A program made the position numbers and the translations under genes. This document shows, in pieces, positions 1 through 8,485 of a stretch of 64,000 bases of DNA. How positions within the stretch are numbered: the stretch's first letter is position 1; the number at the start of each line of letters is the position of its first letter. Location: contig JAEWSC010000043.1 of the NCBI GenBank assembly GCA_023398575.1, positions 1 to 64,000 on the forward strand, written 5' to 3'. The notes under the pieces were generated by a model. That model did no database searches and was not told where the DNA came from. It worked only from the letters and a program-made list of their open reading frames with translations. The DNA comes from Bacillota bacterium. GTDB lineage: Bacteria; Bacillota; Clostridia; Christensenellales; Aristaeellaceae.

Positions 1-323
1 CCCCCGCTACCATAGATGGTTATACGCTTTCCGGTGAAGGCACAGTCAATGTTACTGTTGACGCCAGTGGCAAAGCCAATCCTGAATCTGTGACCTTTAA
101 CTACAATCCGCCCGCCACCGCAACCGCAAATGTGCTTGTTTACTATAAGGGCACTGACGGCAAGGATTTAGGCGGTACCAGTGTCGTCGCCACCCATGGT
201 ATAGATAACCCCATACAAGCCCCCGCTACCATAGATGGTTATACGCTTTCCGGTGAAGGCACAGTCAATGTTACTGTTGACGCCAGTGGCAAAGCCAATC
301 CTGAATCTGTGACATTCAATTAT
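1..323 (+). repeat. Tandem 219-bp coding repeat (MucBP-like unit)
   Basis: Bases 2-94 are identical to 221-313, a period of 219 bp (73 codons). The array probably continues to the left of the window. Identity at DNA level suggests recent duplication or gene conversion between units. Confidence 0.9.
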
Positions 324-2372
324 GCACCGGTCCCCACCCCCACACCAACCGCCATCCCCATCGGTTCCCCCATCGACCTATGGGCTACAACAAACAGCAA
401 GGTGAACTTCCGCAGCACACCAGCCATAGCAAACAATAACGTGATTAAAAGCTTGTCCAAGGACACTCACGTCTGGATGTATGAATCACAGCTCACCGCT
501 GCCGACGAAGTATGGACTCGCGTGCGCGTGGACGGTCAGGACGGTTACATTAAAACAGAATTCCTGGAAATGATGACAAAGGCTCAAAGCGACCAATACC
601 AGGCATCGCTGCCCACGCCTATGCCCACCCGTTCTCCCGCACCGAATGTCACTGCAACGCCGGTGCCCTCGGCTACCCCCACGTCTATGCCTGCCCAGTA
701 TCAGGGTTACGCACTAACCACCAGGCAGGTAGCGCTTCGGACAGAGATCAGCGATTCTGATCAGAGCATACTGGCTACGCTGCCCCAGACAACACTGGTG
801 AATGTAGTAGGACAGGTCTATCAGGGAACGACGCCATGGTCCCTTGTGACTACTGTCACCAATGTTCAAGGTTATGTGCCGGATGATGCGCTGCGCCGTA
901 TCACGCCGGAAGAGGCAAAGTATTATCTGGATCAGCTAAAAACGCCTACCCCCACCATTTCCTCGCAGCCTACACCCACCCCTAACCAGCAGCATGGGTA
1001 CGCTGCGACACTGGGCGACAATGTGCCCATGCGTGGTGCGGCCAACCCCAACAGCAGCCTGGTCAATATGCTGGCTAAGAATGTTGTAGTGTTTATCAAT
1101 AGTCAAGAGTACCTGGATGGCGTGGCATGGCATGCTGTGAAGTTTGGCGAGCAATGGGGTTATATCCGCGCCGACCAGCTGCGCTGGCTCTCTCAAGCGG
1201 AAACAGATGCGTATCTCAACACGCTCAAGTCGCCTACCCCTCCGCCCTCCTCCGTTACCCCGCCGCCTGTGGGCCCCAACAGCCCTTCCAGCTATGGTTA
1301 TGTCTCAAGCAAGAGCGTTAACTTCCGGTCTTCCCCCAGCACCACCAGCTCCAACAAGATCAGTACACTGAACGAGTATGCGTTTGCGCTGGTATTGAGC
1401 ACCACCCAGGTGGACGGAAAGACCTGGTATAAAGTGAATCAGGGCGGCAAGGAAGGCTACATCATGGGCGATTACTTCCATGTGCTGACCCTTGCCGAGC
1501 TGGAAGACTTCCTGCAGAGCCCCGAATACACGAAGGGTGTTACCGGCGGCACAAACAATAATAACAATACCGGTAACAATGGCGGCAGCAGCGAACTGCC
1601 TACCACGCCCGAAGACTGGAACGTAGGCACCTGGACCAACCCCAACTCAGGCTTGAATGCCACCTACGAACCCTTTGATCCCTTCGCGACACCGGAACCG
1701 CTGCCCACCGCCTCCCCCAGTCCGACGCCGGAACCCTTTGAAACCCTGCCCCCGCCCACCGATCCGCCTGTAGAAACGCAGTCGGACAGCCCCAGCTTCC
1801 TCTGGTTGGGCTTGGGCATTACGGCACTGGCCGGCTTTGGCGGATTGTACGCCTACGCACTGCACAAATCCAACCAGCGTAAGGCCGCTGCAAGAGCCGC
1901 CCAACGCAGGGCCGCCATGCAGCAGCAGAACGCGCAAACCGGCGCCCGCCCCTATGCCCGCGCCACCAACGCGCCCATGGTTCCCCCAACTGCCGGAACC
2001 CAAACCAAGCAAGCACCTCCTGCCGGCGCGCCAAGGCCGCAAGCCCCGGGCGGAGCTCCCTCCCCCTATAGCCAGCGGCCCGCACAACCGCCGACAGGAA
2101 CAGGCTCAGGCCAGTATACCTCCAGCACAAGGCCTGTTCAGCCCGGCAGCACGCAAATGCCAAGGCCCTCCCAGCAATCCAACGCCTACGCCCGGCCCCA
2201 ACAGCCCGGAACGCCCAGTTCCAACCGGCCGGAAGCGCAAGGGATCGCAGGCGGACAAGGCAATATGACTGGTCAGAACGGCGCGAATAGCGCCACCTCC
2301 CGTCAGCCCCGCGCTGGCCGGCACACAGGCCCTGACCAGAACGTGCCTACCGATACCAATCAGGACGCATAA
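1..2372 (+). CDS. Large secreted/membrane protein with MucBP-like and SH3 repeats (5' partial)
   Basis: The reading frame is already open at base 3, so the N-terminus lies outside the window. Visible parts, in order: MucBP-like repeats of about 73 residues (one partial, one complete); four SH3-like domains of about 80 residues, each with a VNFR/VALR-type strand and a GYI/GYV ending, joined by Pro/Thr linkers; an Asn/Gly-rich stretch; one membrane segment (FLWLGLGITALAGF, coded near 1795-1860); and a long Pro/Gln/Ala tail of about 170 residues. There is no LPxTG sortase signal. I infer a surface protein anchored by the C-terminal helix, with its ligand-binding repeats outside and the Pro/Gln tail inside. 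MucBP domains are known from mucin-binding adhesins and SH3b domains often bind cell wall. The tail of basic, Gln- and Pro-rich sequence is odd for an adhesin. Confidence 0.85.
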   Translation, partial: PATIDGYTLSGEGTVNVTVDASGKANPESVTFNYNPPATATANVLVYYKGTDGKDLGGTSVVATHGIDNPIQAPATIDGYTLSGEGTVNVTVDASGKANPESVTFNYAPVPTPTPTAIPIGSPIDLWATTNSKVNFRSTPAIANNNVIKSLSKDTHVWMYESQLTAADEVWTRVRVDGQDGYIKTEFLEMMTKAQSDQYQASLPTPMPTRSPAPNVTATPVPSATPTSMPAQYQGYALTTRQVALRTEISDSDQSILATLPQTTLVNVVGQVYQGTTPWSLVTTVTNVQGYVPDDALRRITPEEAKYYLDQLKTPTPTISSQPTPTPNQQHGYAATLGDNVPMRGAANPNSSLVNMLAKNVVVFINSQEYLDGVAWHAVKFGEQWGYIRADQLRWLSQAETDAYLNTLKSPTPPPSSVTPPPVGPNSPSSYGYVSSKSVNFRSSPSTTSSNKISTLNEYAFALVLSTTQVDGKTWYKVNQGGKEGYIMGDYFHVLTLAELEDFLQSPEYTKGVTGGTNNNNNTGNNGGSSELPTTPEDWNVGTWTNPNSGLNATYEPFDPFATPEPLPTASPSPTPEPFETLPPPTDPPVETQSDSPSFLWLGLGITALAGFGGLYAYALHKSNQRKAAARAAQRRAAMQQQNAQTGARPYARATNAPMVPPTAGTQTKQAPPAGAPRPQAPGGAPSPYSQRPAQPPTGTGSGQYTSSTRPVQPGSTQMPRPSQQSNAYARPQQPGTPSSNRPEAQGIAGGQGNMTGQNGANSATSRQPRAGRHTGPDQNVPTDTNQDA

Positions 2373-2379
2373 ATGCTGA

Positions 2380-2409
2380 CCCGGGGAGTTATCTCCCCGG
2401 GCTTTCTTA
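2380..2409 (+). terminator. Hairpin terminator after the SH3/MucBP gene
   Basis: A perfect 9-bp G/C-rich stem (2380-2388 with 2393-2401, loop TTAT) is followed by CTTTCTTA. It starts 8 bases after the stop codon. The T tract is imperfect. Confidence 0.7.
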
Positions 2410-2427
2410 TGAAAACATGCAAAACTA

Positions 2428-2456
2428 TGCCCTCCGCGATGCGAAGGGCATTTTTT
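2428..2456 (+). terminator. Second hairpin with T6 tract between convergent genes
   Basis: TGCCCT (2428-2433) pairs with AGGGCA (2445-2450). The stem continues through CGC/GCG after one mismatch and is followed by TTTTTT. It lies between convergent genes and could act as a backup terminator for the plus strand. Confidence 0.65.
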
Positions 2457-2489
2457 CTACTGTTGACTTTTCACTGTGCCGCTGCCAAA

Positions 2490-3389
2490 TCAATAACCAT
2501 ACGCCAGAAACCAGGTACTCACATATCCAGTTGTGCCGTTAACAAGAACAAGCGACCAGTTTGTCCCCTTATCCAAAACCGTCACGCCAGACCCCGCGGG
2601 CAGTTTGGATATGACTGCCGCGCTGTTGCTGGGCCCTTTTCGAAAGTTTACATAACTGCCTCCGTTGGGGTTATTGACAACAGCGGCAAAAGGAGCGCCT
2701 GTCATTTTCAAATACTTGGTCATCATGTATCCCGTTTTGTCATCTACCTGCACCTTGCACCAGACATCGCCGCTCTGCAAAATGATAACAGGCTTGTAGT
2801 TTTTGTACTTGCCAAGAACAGTGCCCGTTGCCGAGGCTGTTTCCCGAAGGTTTAACACCTGCGTGCTTTTGGGATTGTTGACCACGGCATATTGCGATGA
2901 TCCCCCGGCTTCGGTAAACAAGTACTTTGATGCAATGAAACCCGTATTCTCGCCCGCTTTTACCCTGTACCATTGTTCCCCCTTGAACAGTACATCCACC
3001 CTTGTGCCTTCCGGTACCCCTGTGACTACGCTGCCCGTTTCGACAGGCGATTCACGCAAATTGACACCGGCCCCGGTATTTGTACGCACGTACCTGACCG
3101 CGATCACAGTGTCATTTCCGGCTGTCAGATAATTGTTCATCATGTAGCCGGTTTTTCCGCCAGCCTGCACCTTGGTAAAATCAGCGCCGGCTTCTATTAC
3201 CTTGACCCAAGTGCCCGTAGGATAGACACCCAAGACCGCCGCCGTGGTGCTTGCCGTTTCCCGCAGCTTCAGCGACCCGCCTTTTACAGCTAGATACGCA
3301 TCATCCGCCAGGGAGACAGCCGGATTAAGACAGAGCAATAACGCTGCCGCAACAGCAGCAATCCTTCTTCTTTGCCTGAGCCGCATCAT
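2490..3389 (-). CDS. Secreted SH3-domain protein (four SH3b repeats)
   Basis: This 299-residue protein has a signal peptide (basic start RLRQRRR, then a hydrophobic core ending near SLADD). Four SH3b-like repeats fill the rest, each with a LRE/FRK strand and a GYM/GFI/GYV-type end. There is no catalytic domain, so it is probably a wall-binding or ligand-binding secreted protein; the partner is unknown. The start at 3389 has AAGGGGG eight bases upstream. It converges on the larger SH3-repeat gene at the window start, so two SH3 proteins sit side by side. Confidence 0.85.
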   Translation of the reverse strand: MMRLRQRRRIAAVAAALLLCLNPAVSLADDAYLAVKGGSLKLRETASTTAAVLGVYPTGTWVKVIEAGADFTKVQAGGKTGYMMNNYLTAGNDTVIAVRYVRTNTGAGVNLRESPVETGSVVTGVPEGTRVDVLFKGEQWYRVKAGENTGFIASKYLFTEAGGSSQYAVVNNPKSTQVLNLRETASATGTVLGKYKNYKPVIILQSGDVWCKVQVDDKTGYMMTKYLKMTGAPFAAVVNNPNGGSYVNFRKGPSNSAAVISKLPAGSGVTVLDKGTNWSLVLVNGTTGYVSTWFLAYGY

Positions 3390-3537
3390 GGCAAATCCCC
3401 CTTGGCTGTTCTATATGACAAAAAACATCAATACACAATGCTTTTCGGTTATATCTAACAAAACAATACTGTTTTTTATCAAACATGTCAAGCCTGTTTC
3501 CAGCCAAATATTCCTACAAAAAAATTTGTATTTCCTA

Positions 3538-3566
3538 TTGACGCGCTAGGGAATATGTGCTATTAT
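3538..3566 (+). promoter_or_regulatory. Sigma-A-type promoter for the metQ-like gene
   Basis: TTGACG (3538-3543), a 17-bp spacer and TATTAT (3561-3566). Five of six bases match at each hexamer. It is the only good promoter in the 350-bp gap upstream of the metQ-like gene. Confidence 0.75.
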
Positions 3567-3567
3567 T

Positions 3568-3594
3568 CAATTCATACTTTACTTGTATGAATTG
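3568..3594 (+). promoter_or_regulatory. 10-bp perfect palindrome at the transcription start
   Basis: CAATTCATAC and GTATGAATTG (3568-3577, 3585-3594) flank TTTACTT. It begins one base after the -10 box, so it covers the expected start of transcription. It could be a repressor operator or a 5' hairpin in the RNA; the sequence alone does not decide. Confidence 0.6.
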
Positions 3595-3600
3595 AGGTGA

Positions 3601-3648
3601 ATGGTGTGCGGTTTTTCTACTCCGCCAGCCCCAGTCCCATCCGCATGA
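3601..3648 (+). CDS. Possible 15-codon leader peptide upstream of metQ-like gene
   Basis: A tiny frame starts at ATG 3601 or GTG 3604 directly behind GAGGTGA (3594-3600) and reads MVCGFSTPPAPVPSA before TGA. The GTG gives the more usual spacing. It carries one Cys early and four prolines. It lies in the leader between the promoter and metQ. A short Cys-bearing uORF in front of a sulfur-amino-acid uptake gene would fit translational control, but this is inference from position and composition only. Confidence 0.35.
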   Translation: MVCGFSTPPAPVPSA

Positions 3649-3737
3649 CCGGCGGGCGAATGTGCCGATGTCATTCATGTTCAAGATAGACGGATACATT
3701 TGAAAATAGAATGACATACGCAAAGGAGCGTTATTGT

Positions 3738-4571
3738 ATGAAGAAGTTGTTTGCTTTGGCCCTTGCCCTGGTGCTTGCCTTGTCCCTTACCGCCGCCTCT
3801 GCCCAAACGCTTACCAAAATCGTCATCGGCGCCACGCCGACCCCTCACGCCGAAGTGCTGGAACTGGTCAAGGATGACCTGGCCGCGCTGGGCTATGAAC
3901 TGGAAATCGTTGTTTTCACCGAATATCCGCTGCCCAACCCGGCTTTGACTTCCAAGGAGCTGGATGCCAACTACTTTCAGCATCTGCCCTATCTGAATGC
4001 TTATAATGCCACTGTTGCGGAAAACGAACAGCTTATTCCCGCCATCGGCGTACACTACGAGCCCTATGCACTGTATCCTGGAAAGACCAAAACGCTGGAA
4101 GAGTTGAAGGAGGGCGGCGTCATCACCGTCACCAACGATCCCTCCAACGAGACCCGCGCGCTGCTGCTTCTGCAAGAAGCCGGCCTGATTACCCTTCCGG
4201 AAGGCACCACCCCAGACAGCAGCGTCACCGTGCTGGATATCGTGGACAACCGCCTGAAGCTGGACATTAAGGAAGTAGATGCTGCCACCCTGCCCGCCAC
4301 ACTTTCTGACGCCGATTTCGCCGTCATTAACGGCAACTTCGCACTGGACGCGGGTCTCAGCCCCGCCAAGGATGCCATTTTTGTGGAGCCTGTGGACAGC
4401 GATGCCGGCAAAACCTATACCAACTATGTTGTTGTCCGCCCCGAGGATAAGGATGCCGATTTCGTCAAGGCTTTGGAAAAAGTACTGCTGACCAAAAAGG
4501 TATACGACTTCCTGCTGACCAACGAAAACTTCAAAGGCGGCGTAATCCCCACCTTCACCGCTGCGGAATAA
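3738..4571 (+). CDS. MetQ/NlpA-family ABC substrate-binding protein, no lipobox
   Basis: This 277-residue protein starts at ATG 3738 behind AAAGGAG. It opens with a signal peptide (MKKLFALALA, cleaved near ASAQ). The mature part matches the NlpA/MetQ family: a VIGATPTPHAEVLE start, then FTEYPLPN, ANYFQHLPYL and VTNDPSNETRAL blocks. The family binds methionine or close relatives outside the membrane and hands it to MetN-MetI. Unlike most Gram-positive members there is no Cys at the cleavage site, so no lipid anchor is predicted. No permease or ATPase gene is adjacent, so it is an orphan here. The leader carries a palindrome and a possible uORF; I found no S-box or T-box. Confidence 0.88.
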   Translation: MKKLFALALALVLALSLTAASAQTLTKIVIGATPTPHAEVLELVKDDLAALGYELEIVVFTEYPLPNPALTSKELDANYFQHLPYLNAYNATVAENEQLIPAIGVHYEPYALYPGKTKTLEELKEGGVITVTNDPSNETRALLLLQEAGLITLPEGTTPDSSVTVLDIVDNRLKLDIKEVDAATLPATLSDADFAVINGNFALDAGLSPAKDAIFVEPVDSDAGKTYTNYVVVRPEDKDADFVKALEKVLLTKKVYDFLLTNENFKGGVIPTFTAAE

Positions 4572-4590
4572 TCCCCATCACTCTCCCTAG

Positions 4591-4619
4591 TCGCCCGGCA
4601 GATGCCGGGCGATTTTTTT
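4591..4619 (+). terminator. Strong intrinsic terminator of the metQ-like gene
   Basis: CGCCCGGC and GCCGGGCG form a perfect stem around AGAT, followed by seven T residues (4613-4619). Confidence 0.95.
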
Positions 4620-4730
4620 GCCTTGGAATGCTATAATGAAAGAAGCCTCAAAATTGTTAAAACCTTTTTTATAACCGCCTATTGTCTACCTCAATAAATA
4701 TCCGCAAAAAGAAAGGTGGAATAAGCCGCC

Positions 4731-5609
4731 GTGCAGACGTTATCTTTTGTCGCCGCCAAGGAGGATGAGGGAAAACCCATTGCACAGGTGGTTTTCGCCC
4801 GTCTGAAGGTCAGCCGCCGCTTGTTTGGCAGCATCAAGTTTCAAAACGGCCTGCTGGTAAACGGCATTCCCACCCATACCAGCCATAAGATACATGCCGG
4901 CGAGACAATTACCCTTTTACTGCCAGAGATTGCCGTGTGTGGCCGTTTGCCACAATCCGCACCCTTGGACATTGCCTATGAAGACGCAGACCTGCTCATC
5001 GTGTCAAAGTCCGCCCCGCTCCCCAGCCAGGCTTCTATAAGGCAGGGAACTGATACGTTGGAAAATTTCGTAGCCGCTTATTTATCTGCCGAAGGCCCTT
5101 TTGTGTTTAGGCCGGTAAACCGTTTGGACAAGGGCGTTAGCGGCTTGATGGTCATCGCGAAGAACGCCTTTACGCAGCACCGGCTACAATGCGCGCTGCA
5201 TACGCCATCCTTTGTCCGGGAGTATTTGGCAGTGGTGGAAGGTACACCGCTCCCATCTGCCGGCATTATTGATGCGCCTATCGGCAAGATGACGCCTGCG
5301 GGTATCAAGCGCTGCATAGCGCAGAATGGAAAACCCTCCGTCACCCACTATGAGATATTGGAAACAATGAAAACAAGAAGCCTGATTAAGCTGCGCCTGC
5401 AAACAGGCCGCACACACCAAATCAGGGTACATCTTGCATCCATTGGCTGCCCGGTAACGGGTGATTTTCTGTACGGCAGCGAAACGAATGAACTTCCCGG
5501 CCGCATCGCGCTGCATTCTTTTCATGTGGCGCTTTTCCACCCAATCACCAATAAGCTCATCGACCTTCATTCAACACTGCCGCCGGAAATAAAAAAACTG
5601 TTGAAATAA
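4731..5609 (+). CDS. RluA-family 23S rRNA/tRNA pseudouridine synthase
   Basis: The 292-residue protein starts with GTG at 4731 behind AAAGGTGG. An N-terminal S4-like RNA-binding part (SRRLFGSIKFQNGLLVNG) is followed by the RluA catalytic core. The catalytic motif reads NRLDKGVSGL with the conserved Asp near residue 131, and LQTGRTHQIRVHLA lies near the C-terminus. It isomerises uridine to pseudouridine in structured RNA in the cytoplasm. The usual H in HRLD is N here, as in some RluD/YhcT relatives. The exact RNA target cannot be read from sequence. Confidence 0.92.
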   Translation: MQTLSFVAAKEDEGKPIAQVVFARLKVSRRLFGSIKFQNGLLVNGIPTHTSHKIHAGETITLLLPEIAVCGRLPQSAPLDIAYEDADLLIVSKSAPLPSQASIRQGTDTLENFVAAYLSAEGPFVFRPVNRLDKGVSGLMVIAKNAFTQHRLQCALHTPSFVREYLAVVEGTPLPSAGIIDAPIGKMTPAGIKRCIAQNGKPSVTHYEILETMKTRSLIKLRLQTGRTHQIRVHLASIGCPVTGDFLYGSETNELPGRIALHSFHVALFHPITNKLIDLHSTLPPEIKKLLK

Positions 5610-5614
5610 AACGC

Positions 5615-5635
5615 GCCTGGGCTTTATGCCCAGGC
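5615..5635. terminator. Hairpin between convergent genes
   Basis: GCCTGGGC and GCCCAGGC around TTTAT, placed 6 bases after the pseudouridine synthase stop. It has no T tract, so its strength as a terminator is uncertain. It could serve both converging genes. Confidence 0.5.
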
Positions 5636-5657
5636 ACCCTGCACCCCGCTGTTATAG

Positions 5658-6452
5658 TTATACAAAAAATCTCGCAACCCCACTTCCTAGCAGGCGGGCA
5701 ACGCCTACTTTCCACGTTTTCCGCTTGAGTGGAATGTAATAGGTTCGACCCGGCTCCAGCCAGCCCTTACCCTTCCAATAGGCATAATCAAACGGATTGC
5801 TTTGCTGATAGCTCTTTTTATCCCAGCAAATTTGCTGCACTCTGAAGGCGATTAGGGAATACCAGCCGGGATCACAATCCGTACCACGAACCAAATCCTG
5901 CATAAATGCATCCGCTGCACGACGGATGGATTTTCCATGTTTTTGAGCCAGCTCTTCCTTTATCGTCAGCGCTCCTGCCCGGAATTTTGCCCTGCCGCAT
6001 ACACGCGCTCCCCAAGCACTGAAGGCAGTCGCCATGGTTTTCAGCGCGTGATTGGTGGAGCCCCCGCCGGACGTAGTGATCAAATAAGCGCACTTGCCCA
6101 TCAGCACCGGCCGGTGGCAGAAAAACGCCAGCCGATCGATCCAGTTTTTCAGGATGCCGTTCACATCCTCCACATATACAGGGCTGGCAACCAGGTAACC
6201 ATCCGCTTCCAGCATCCTGTCACGAATTGTGAGCAAGTCATCTTTCAAGGGGCATTTGTCTTCGCCCCGGTCAAAGCACAAGCGGCATCCCCTGCAGGTT
6301 TGAACATCCATACGGCCAAGGGAAATACGCTCGATGGAAAGGTCTATCCCCTGCCTTGCGGCATTATTTCTCAACTGCTCCTCTACAAGCGATACAATGC
6401 GGCTGGTATTGCCATCCATACGATAGCTGCTGATAATGGACAGTATCTTCAT
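5658..6452 (-). CDS. Flavodoxin-like NAD(P)H-dependent FMN reductase / iron-sulfur flavoprotein relative
   Basis: A 264-residue protein of the NADPH-dependent FMN reductase fold. The FMN-phosphate loop is SSYRMDGNTSRI near the N-terminus. A Cys cluster follows (TCRGCRLCFDRG, then KC), then SPVYVEDVNGILKNWIDR, which packs on the flavin. The C-terminal third is not typical of simple WrbA or azoreductase proteins. It probably reduces or carries electrons through FMN; the substrate is unknown. The start at 6452 is preferred because AAGGGG lies 8 bases upstream. Confidence 0.8.
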   Translation of the reverse strand: MKILSIISSYRMDGNTSRIVSLVEEQLRNNAARQGIDLSIERISLGRMDVQTCRGCRLCFDRGEDKCPLKDDLLTIRDRMLEADGYLVASPVYVEDVNGILKNWIDRLAFFCHRPVLMGKCAYLITTSGGGSTNHALKTMATAFSAWGARVCGRAKFRAGALTIKEELAQKHGKSIRRAADAFMQDLVRGTDCDPGWYSLIAFRVQQICWDKKSYQQSNPFDYAYWKGKGWLEPGRTYYIPLKRKTWKVGVARLLGSGVARFFV

Positions 6453-6497
6453 GGATTTCACCCCTTGCGCGCTGAAATGATCTATCCGTTCGCGAAA

Positions 6498-7775
6498 TTA
6501 CAATATTCTGCGGCACTCCATATAATACCGCTTTTCATGCGCCTCGCCCATGGAAAAGGTCTTGCGGGGCAGCGCCCCATCCTGCCGAACAGCCGGCAGC
6601 AGCGCCGATTTATCAAGGCCGGGTACCAAGAAGCCCACCGTACCAGGCTTTTTGCATAAGTCTTTCACTGTATTTTCACCATGAATATAGTCAATTTCCG
6701 CCTCCGGATGGCGGCTTAAATAGTCATCCAAGAATTTTTGCAGCGTACCCACCGGGAGTGATGCTTCCGGATGAATCACAGTTACCCTCTTTTCATCAGA
6801 ACCATACAGCACAGTGATTTCATGACCACCGGAGGCACTGGCAGTATCGGCAAGGGTCATTCCCCGGCCCTTGCAATAAGCAGCCCAATCGTAAAGCAGT
6901 GCGCCGCCATCCGCATGGAACACGACGCGGTGGATGGGATGGAACAAAAGTGCCTCATCATGTATGTTTTCCACCTCCGCCAAGGCGAACCTGGCGGGAT
7001 GCAGCTTTGCTTCATCAGCGGGCAGCGACTGCTTCACATTCTCCCAATGGGCTTTGGCGGTGGCCAGGGAATGATTTCCGTCGCCTACGGCCATCAGCAA
7101 AGGATTGTCCGCAGGCAGCTTTTGTTTGAGCGCGATAAGGGCATTGTACACGCCTTGTACAAGCGCAGGCTCCATAACCGCCCAGCCTTTTACATGGCCG
7201 CCCCCTGCCATCAACTCCACATCATACAAGGGAGTAAGACTATCCCGCAGGTGATACAAAGGCTCAATGACCGTCCTTTGTATATCATCCAGCAGCAAAA
7301 GCACGTGGGGGCTTTCCAGCGGCGCGTTTTCCCGCACCTTGAGCCTGGGCGGGATGCGGGAGAGAATGGTCCCTTCCGTTGCGCGTACCATAGAGCGTGA
7401 CCCTTGCTGAAAATCATATCCTTCAAGATCCACCTCGGCAATCAACCCTAACCGGGAACCGCTTTGCGTCGTTCGCTCCGTAAGGATAAAACCTTTTGAA
7501 ACCACTTCCTTTAAAATGCCTTCCTTCAGATATTTTTCCATGGTTTCATGAATTTTCGGAACGCGGACGTCGCTTTGCCCAAGATACATTTCAGGCAGCG
7601 TGATATGCAGCGTGGAAGGCATTTCTCCGACCACGTCCTCTACCCCCTGCCAATACTCTGGCTGGGAAGTATACTGGTCGCAGGCCACCACAGCCCAGGC
7701 GGAAAGGTCGACAAACGGCGCCGGCAGTAGTATATCCGCCGGCGCAATGGCTACATCCTTCCACTTTTCAATCAT
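6498..7775 (-). CDS. DUF1015 family protein
   Basis: A 425-residue cytoplasmic protein recognised by the family block VGDGNHSLATAKAHWE and an N-terminal PAPFVDLSAWAVVACDQY stretch. The biochemical role of DUF1015 is not established. The start at 7775 is chosen because GAGGTG sits 7 bases upstream; a TTG ten codons earlier is less likely. It ends 45 bp before the flavoprotein gene on the same strand, so the two may be co-transcribed. Confidence 0.85.
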   Translation of the reverse strand: MIEKWKDVAIAPADILLPAPFVDLSAWAVVACDQYTSQPEYWQGVEDVVGEMPSTLHITLPEMYLGQSDVRVPKIHETMEKYLKEGILKEVVSKGFILTERTTQSGSRLGLIAEVDLEGYDFQQGSRSMVRATEGTILSRIPPRLKVRENAPLESPHVLLLLDDIQRTVIEPLYHLRDSLTPLYDVELMAGGGHVKGWAVMEPALVQGVYNALIALKQKLPADNPLLMAVGDGNHSLATAKAHWENVKQSLPADEAKLHPARFALAEVENIHDEALLFHPIHRVVFHADGGALLYDWAAYCKGRGMTLADTASASGGHEITVLYGSDEKRVTVIHPEASLPVGTLQKFLDDYLSRHPEAEIDYIHGENTVKDLCKKPGTVGFLVPGLDKSALLPAVRQDGALPRKTFSMGEAHEKRYYMECRRIL

Positions 7776-7845
7776 AAAAGGACACCTCGTTTCACTGATA
7801 TGCAATAAGGATATGTGTTTGATCTATTCAAAGGAAATTAAACCG

Positions 7846-8439
7846 CTACTTGCCAGAAGGAGAGATGTCAAGGGGTGGATCAGACATATTCGTCAACAGA
7901 ACAAAGGCCTCCGCCGGGCCGGAAAGATAGGCGCTTCTTTGGTCTTCCTCTGCCAGCATGACGGGCATTCGATCGTGAATAGGCCGCACCTGCTTACCCG
8001 CGGGGCGGGTAAGAATCGTAAAAACCTCCCGGCCATCCTCCATCTTTTTATAAACCCCGGCCATGTACATCAGCGGGCCTTTTTGCAGCGCAATGGCCAT
8101 TTTGTCCTTTGTCTTTTTGCCTAGGGGCGAATGCCGCCACTCAAAGAACCAGTTGGCGGGAATCATGCAGCGGCCAGCCAGAAAGGAAGGACGGAAGAAG
8201 GGTGACACAGCCACCGTCTCCTGCCGGGCGTTGATCACCGGCGGCTTTTTTTCCCAATGGGGGAACCCCCACTGCATCAGCCGCGCCGTATAACCACCTT
8301 GACCGTCAGGCAATAGCACAGGCGCCATTTGCCCGGGAAATATTTCGCCGGGCATGAAAGTCATCCCTTCCAGTTTTTCCAATATGGCACGCATTTGCGG
8401 ATCGCTTGCATCCAACATAAGATAGTATCTTCCGCACAT
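7846..8439 (-). CDS. SRAP-domain protein (HMCES/YedK family), abasic-site DNA crosslinker
   Basis: A 197-residue protein beginning MCGRYY, so Cys2 becomes N-terminal after Met removal, as the family requires. Other conserved parts are INARQET, IPANWFFEWR with the catalytic Glu, and RPIHDRMP with the catalytic His. Members form a thiazolidine link to abasic sites in single-stranded DNA and protect them during replication. The start at 8439 has GGGGAGGT upstream; the longer frame would bury Cys2. The gene is 46 bp downstream of a SNF2-type helicase, a plausible DNA-repair pairing. Confidence 0.93.
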   Translation of the reverse strand: MCGRYYLMLDASDPQMRAILEKLEGMTFMPGEIFPGQMAPVLLPDGQGGYTARLMQWGFPHWEKKPPVINARQETVAVSPFFRPSFLAGRCMIPANWFFEWRHSPLGKKTKDKMAIALQKGPLMYMAGVYKKMEDGREVFTILTRPAGKQVRPIHDRMPVMLAEEDQRSAYLSGPAEAFVLLTNMSDPPLDISPSGK

Positions 8440-8485
8440 GTTGATACCTCCCCGTACCCGTCTCCTTTGTAAGCAAAATGCACCG

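Noticed and set aside
1647..2163. Overlapping minus-strand frames opposite the Pro/Gln-rich tail of the first gene
   Set aside because: Gly/Arg-rich, caused by GC-rich proline codons on the other strand; no start signals.
3601..3737. S-box or T-box riboswitch in the metQ-like leader
   Set aside because: I looked for the S-box core and the TGGTACCGCG T-box motif and found neither.
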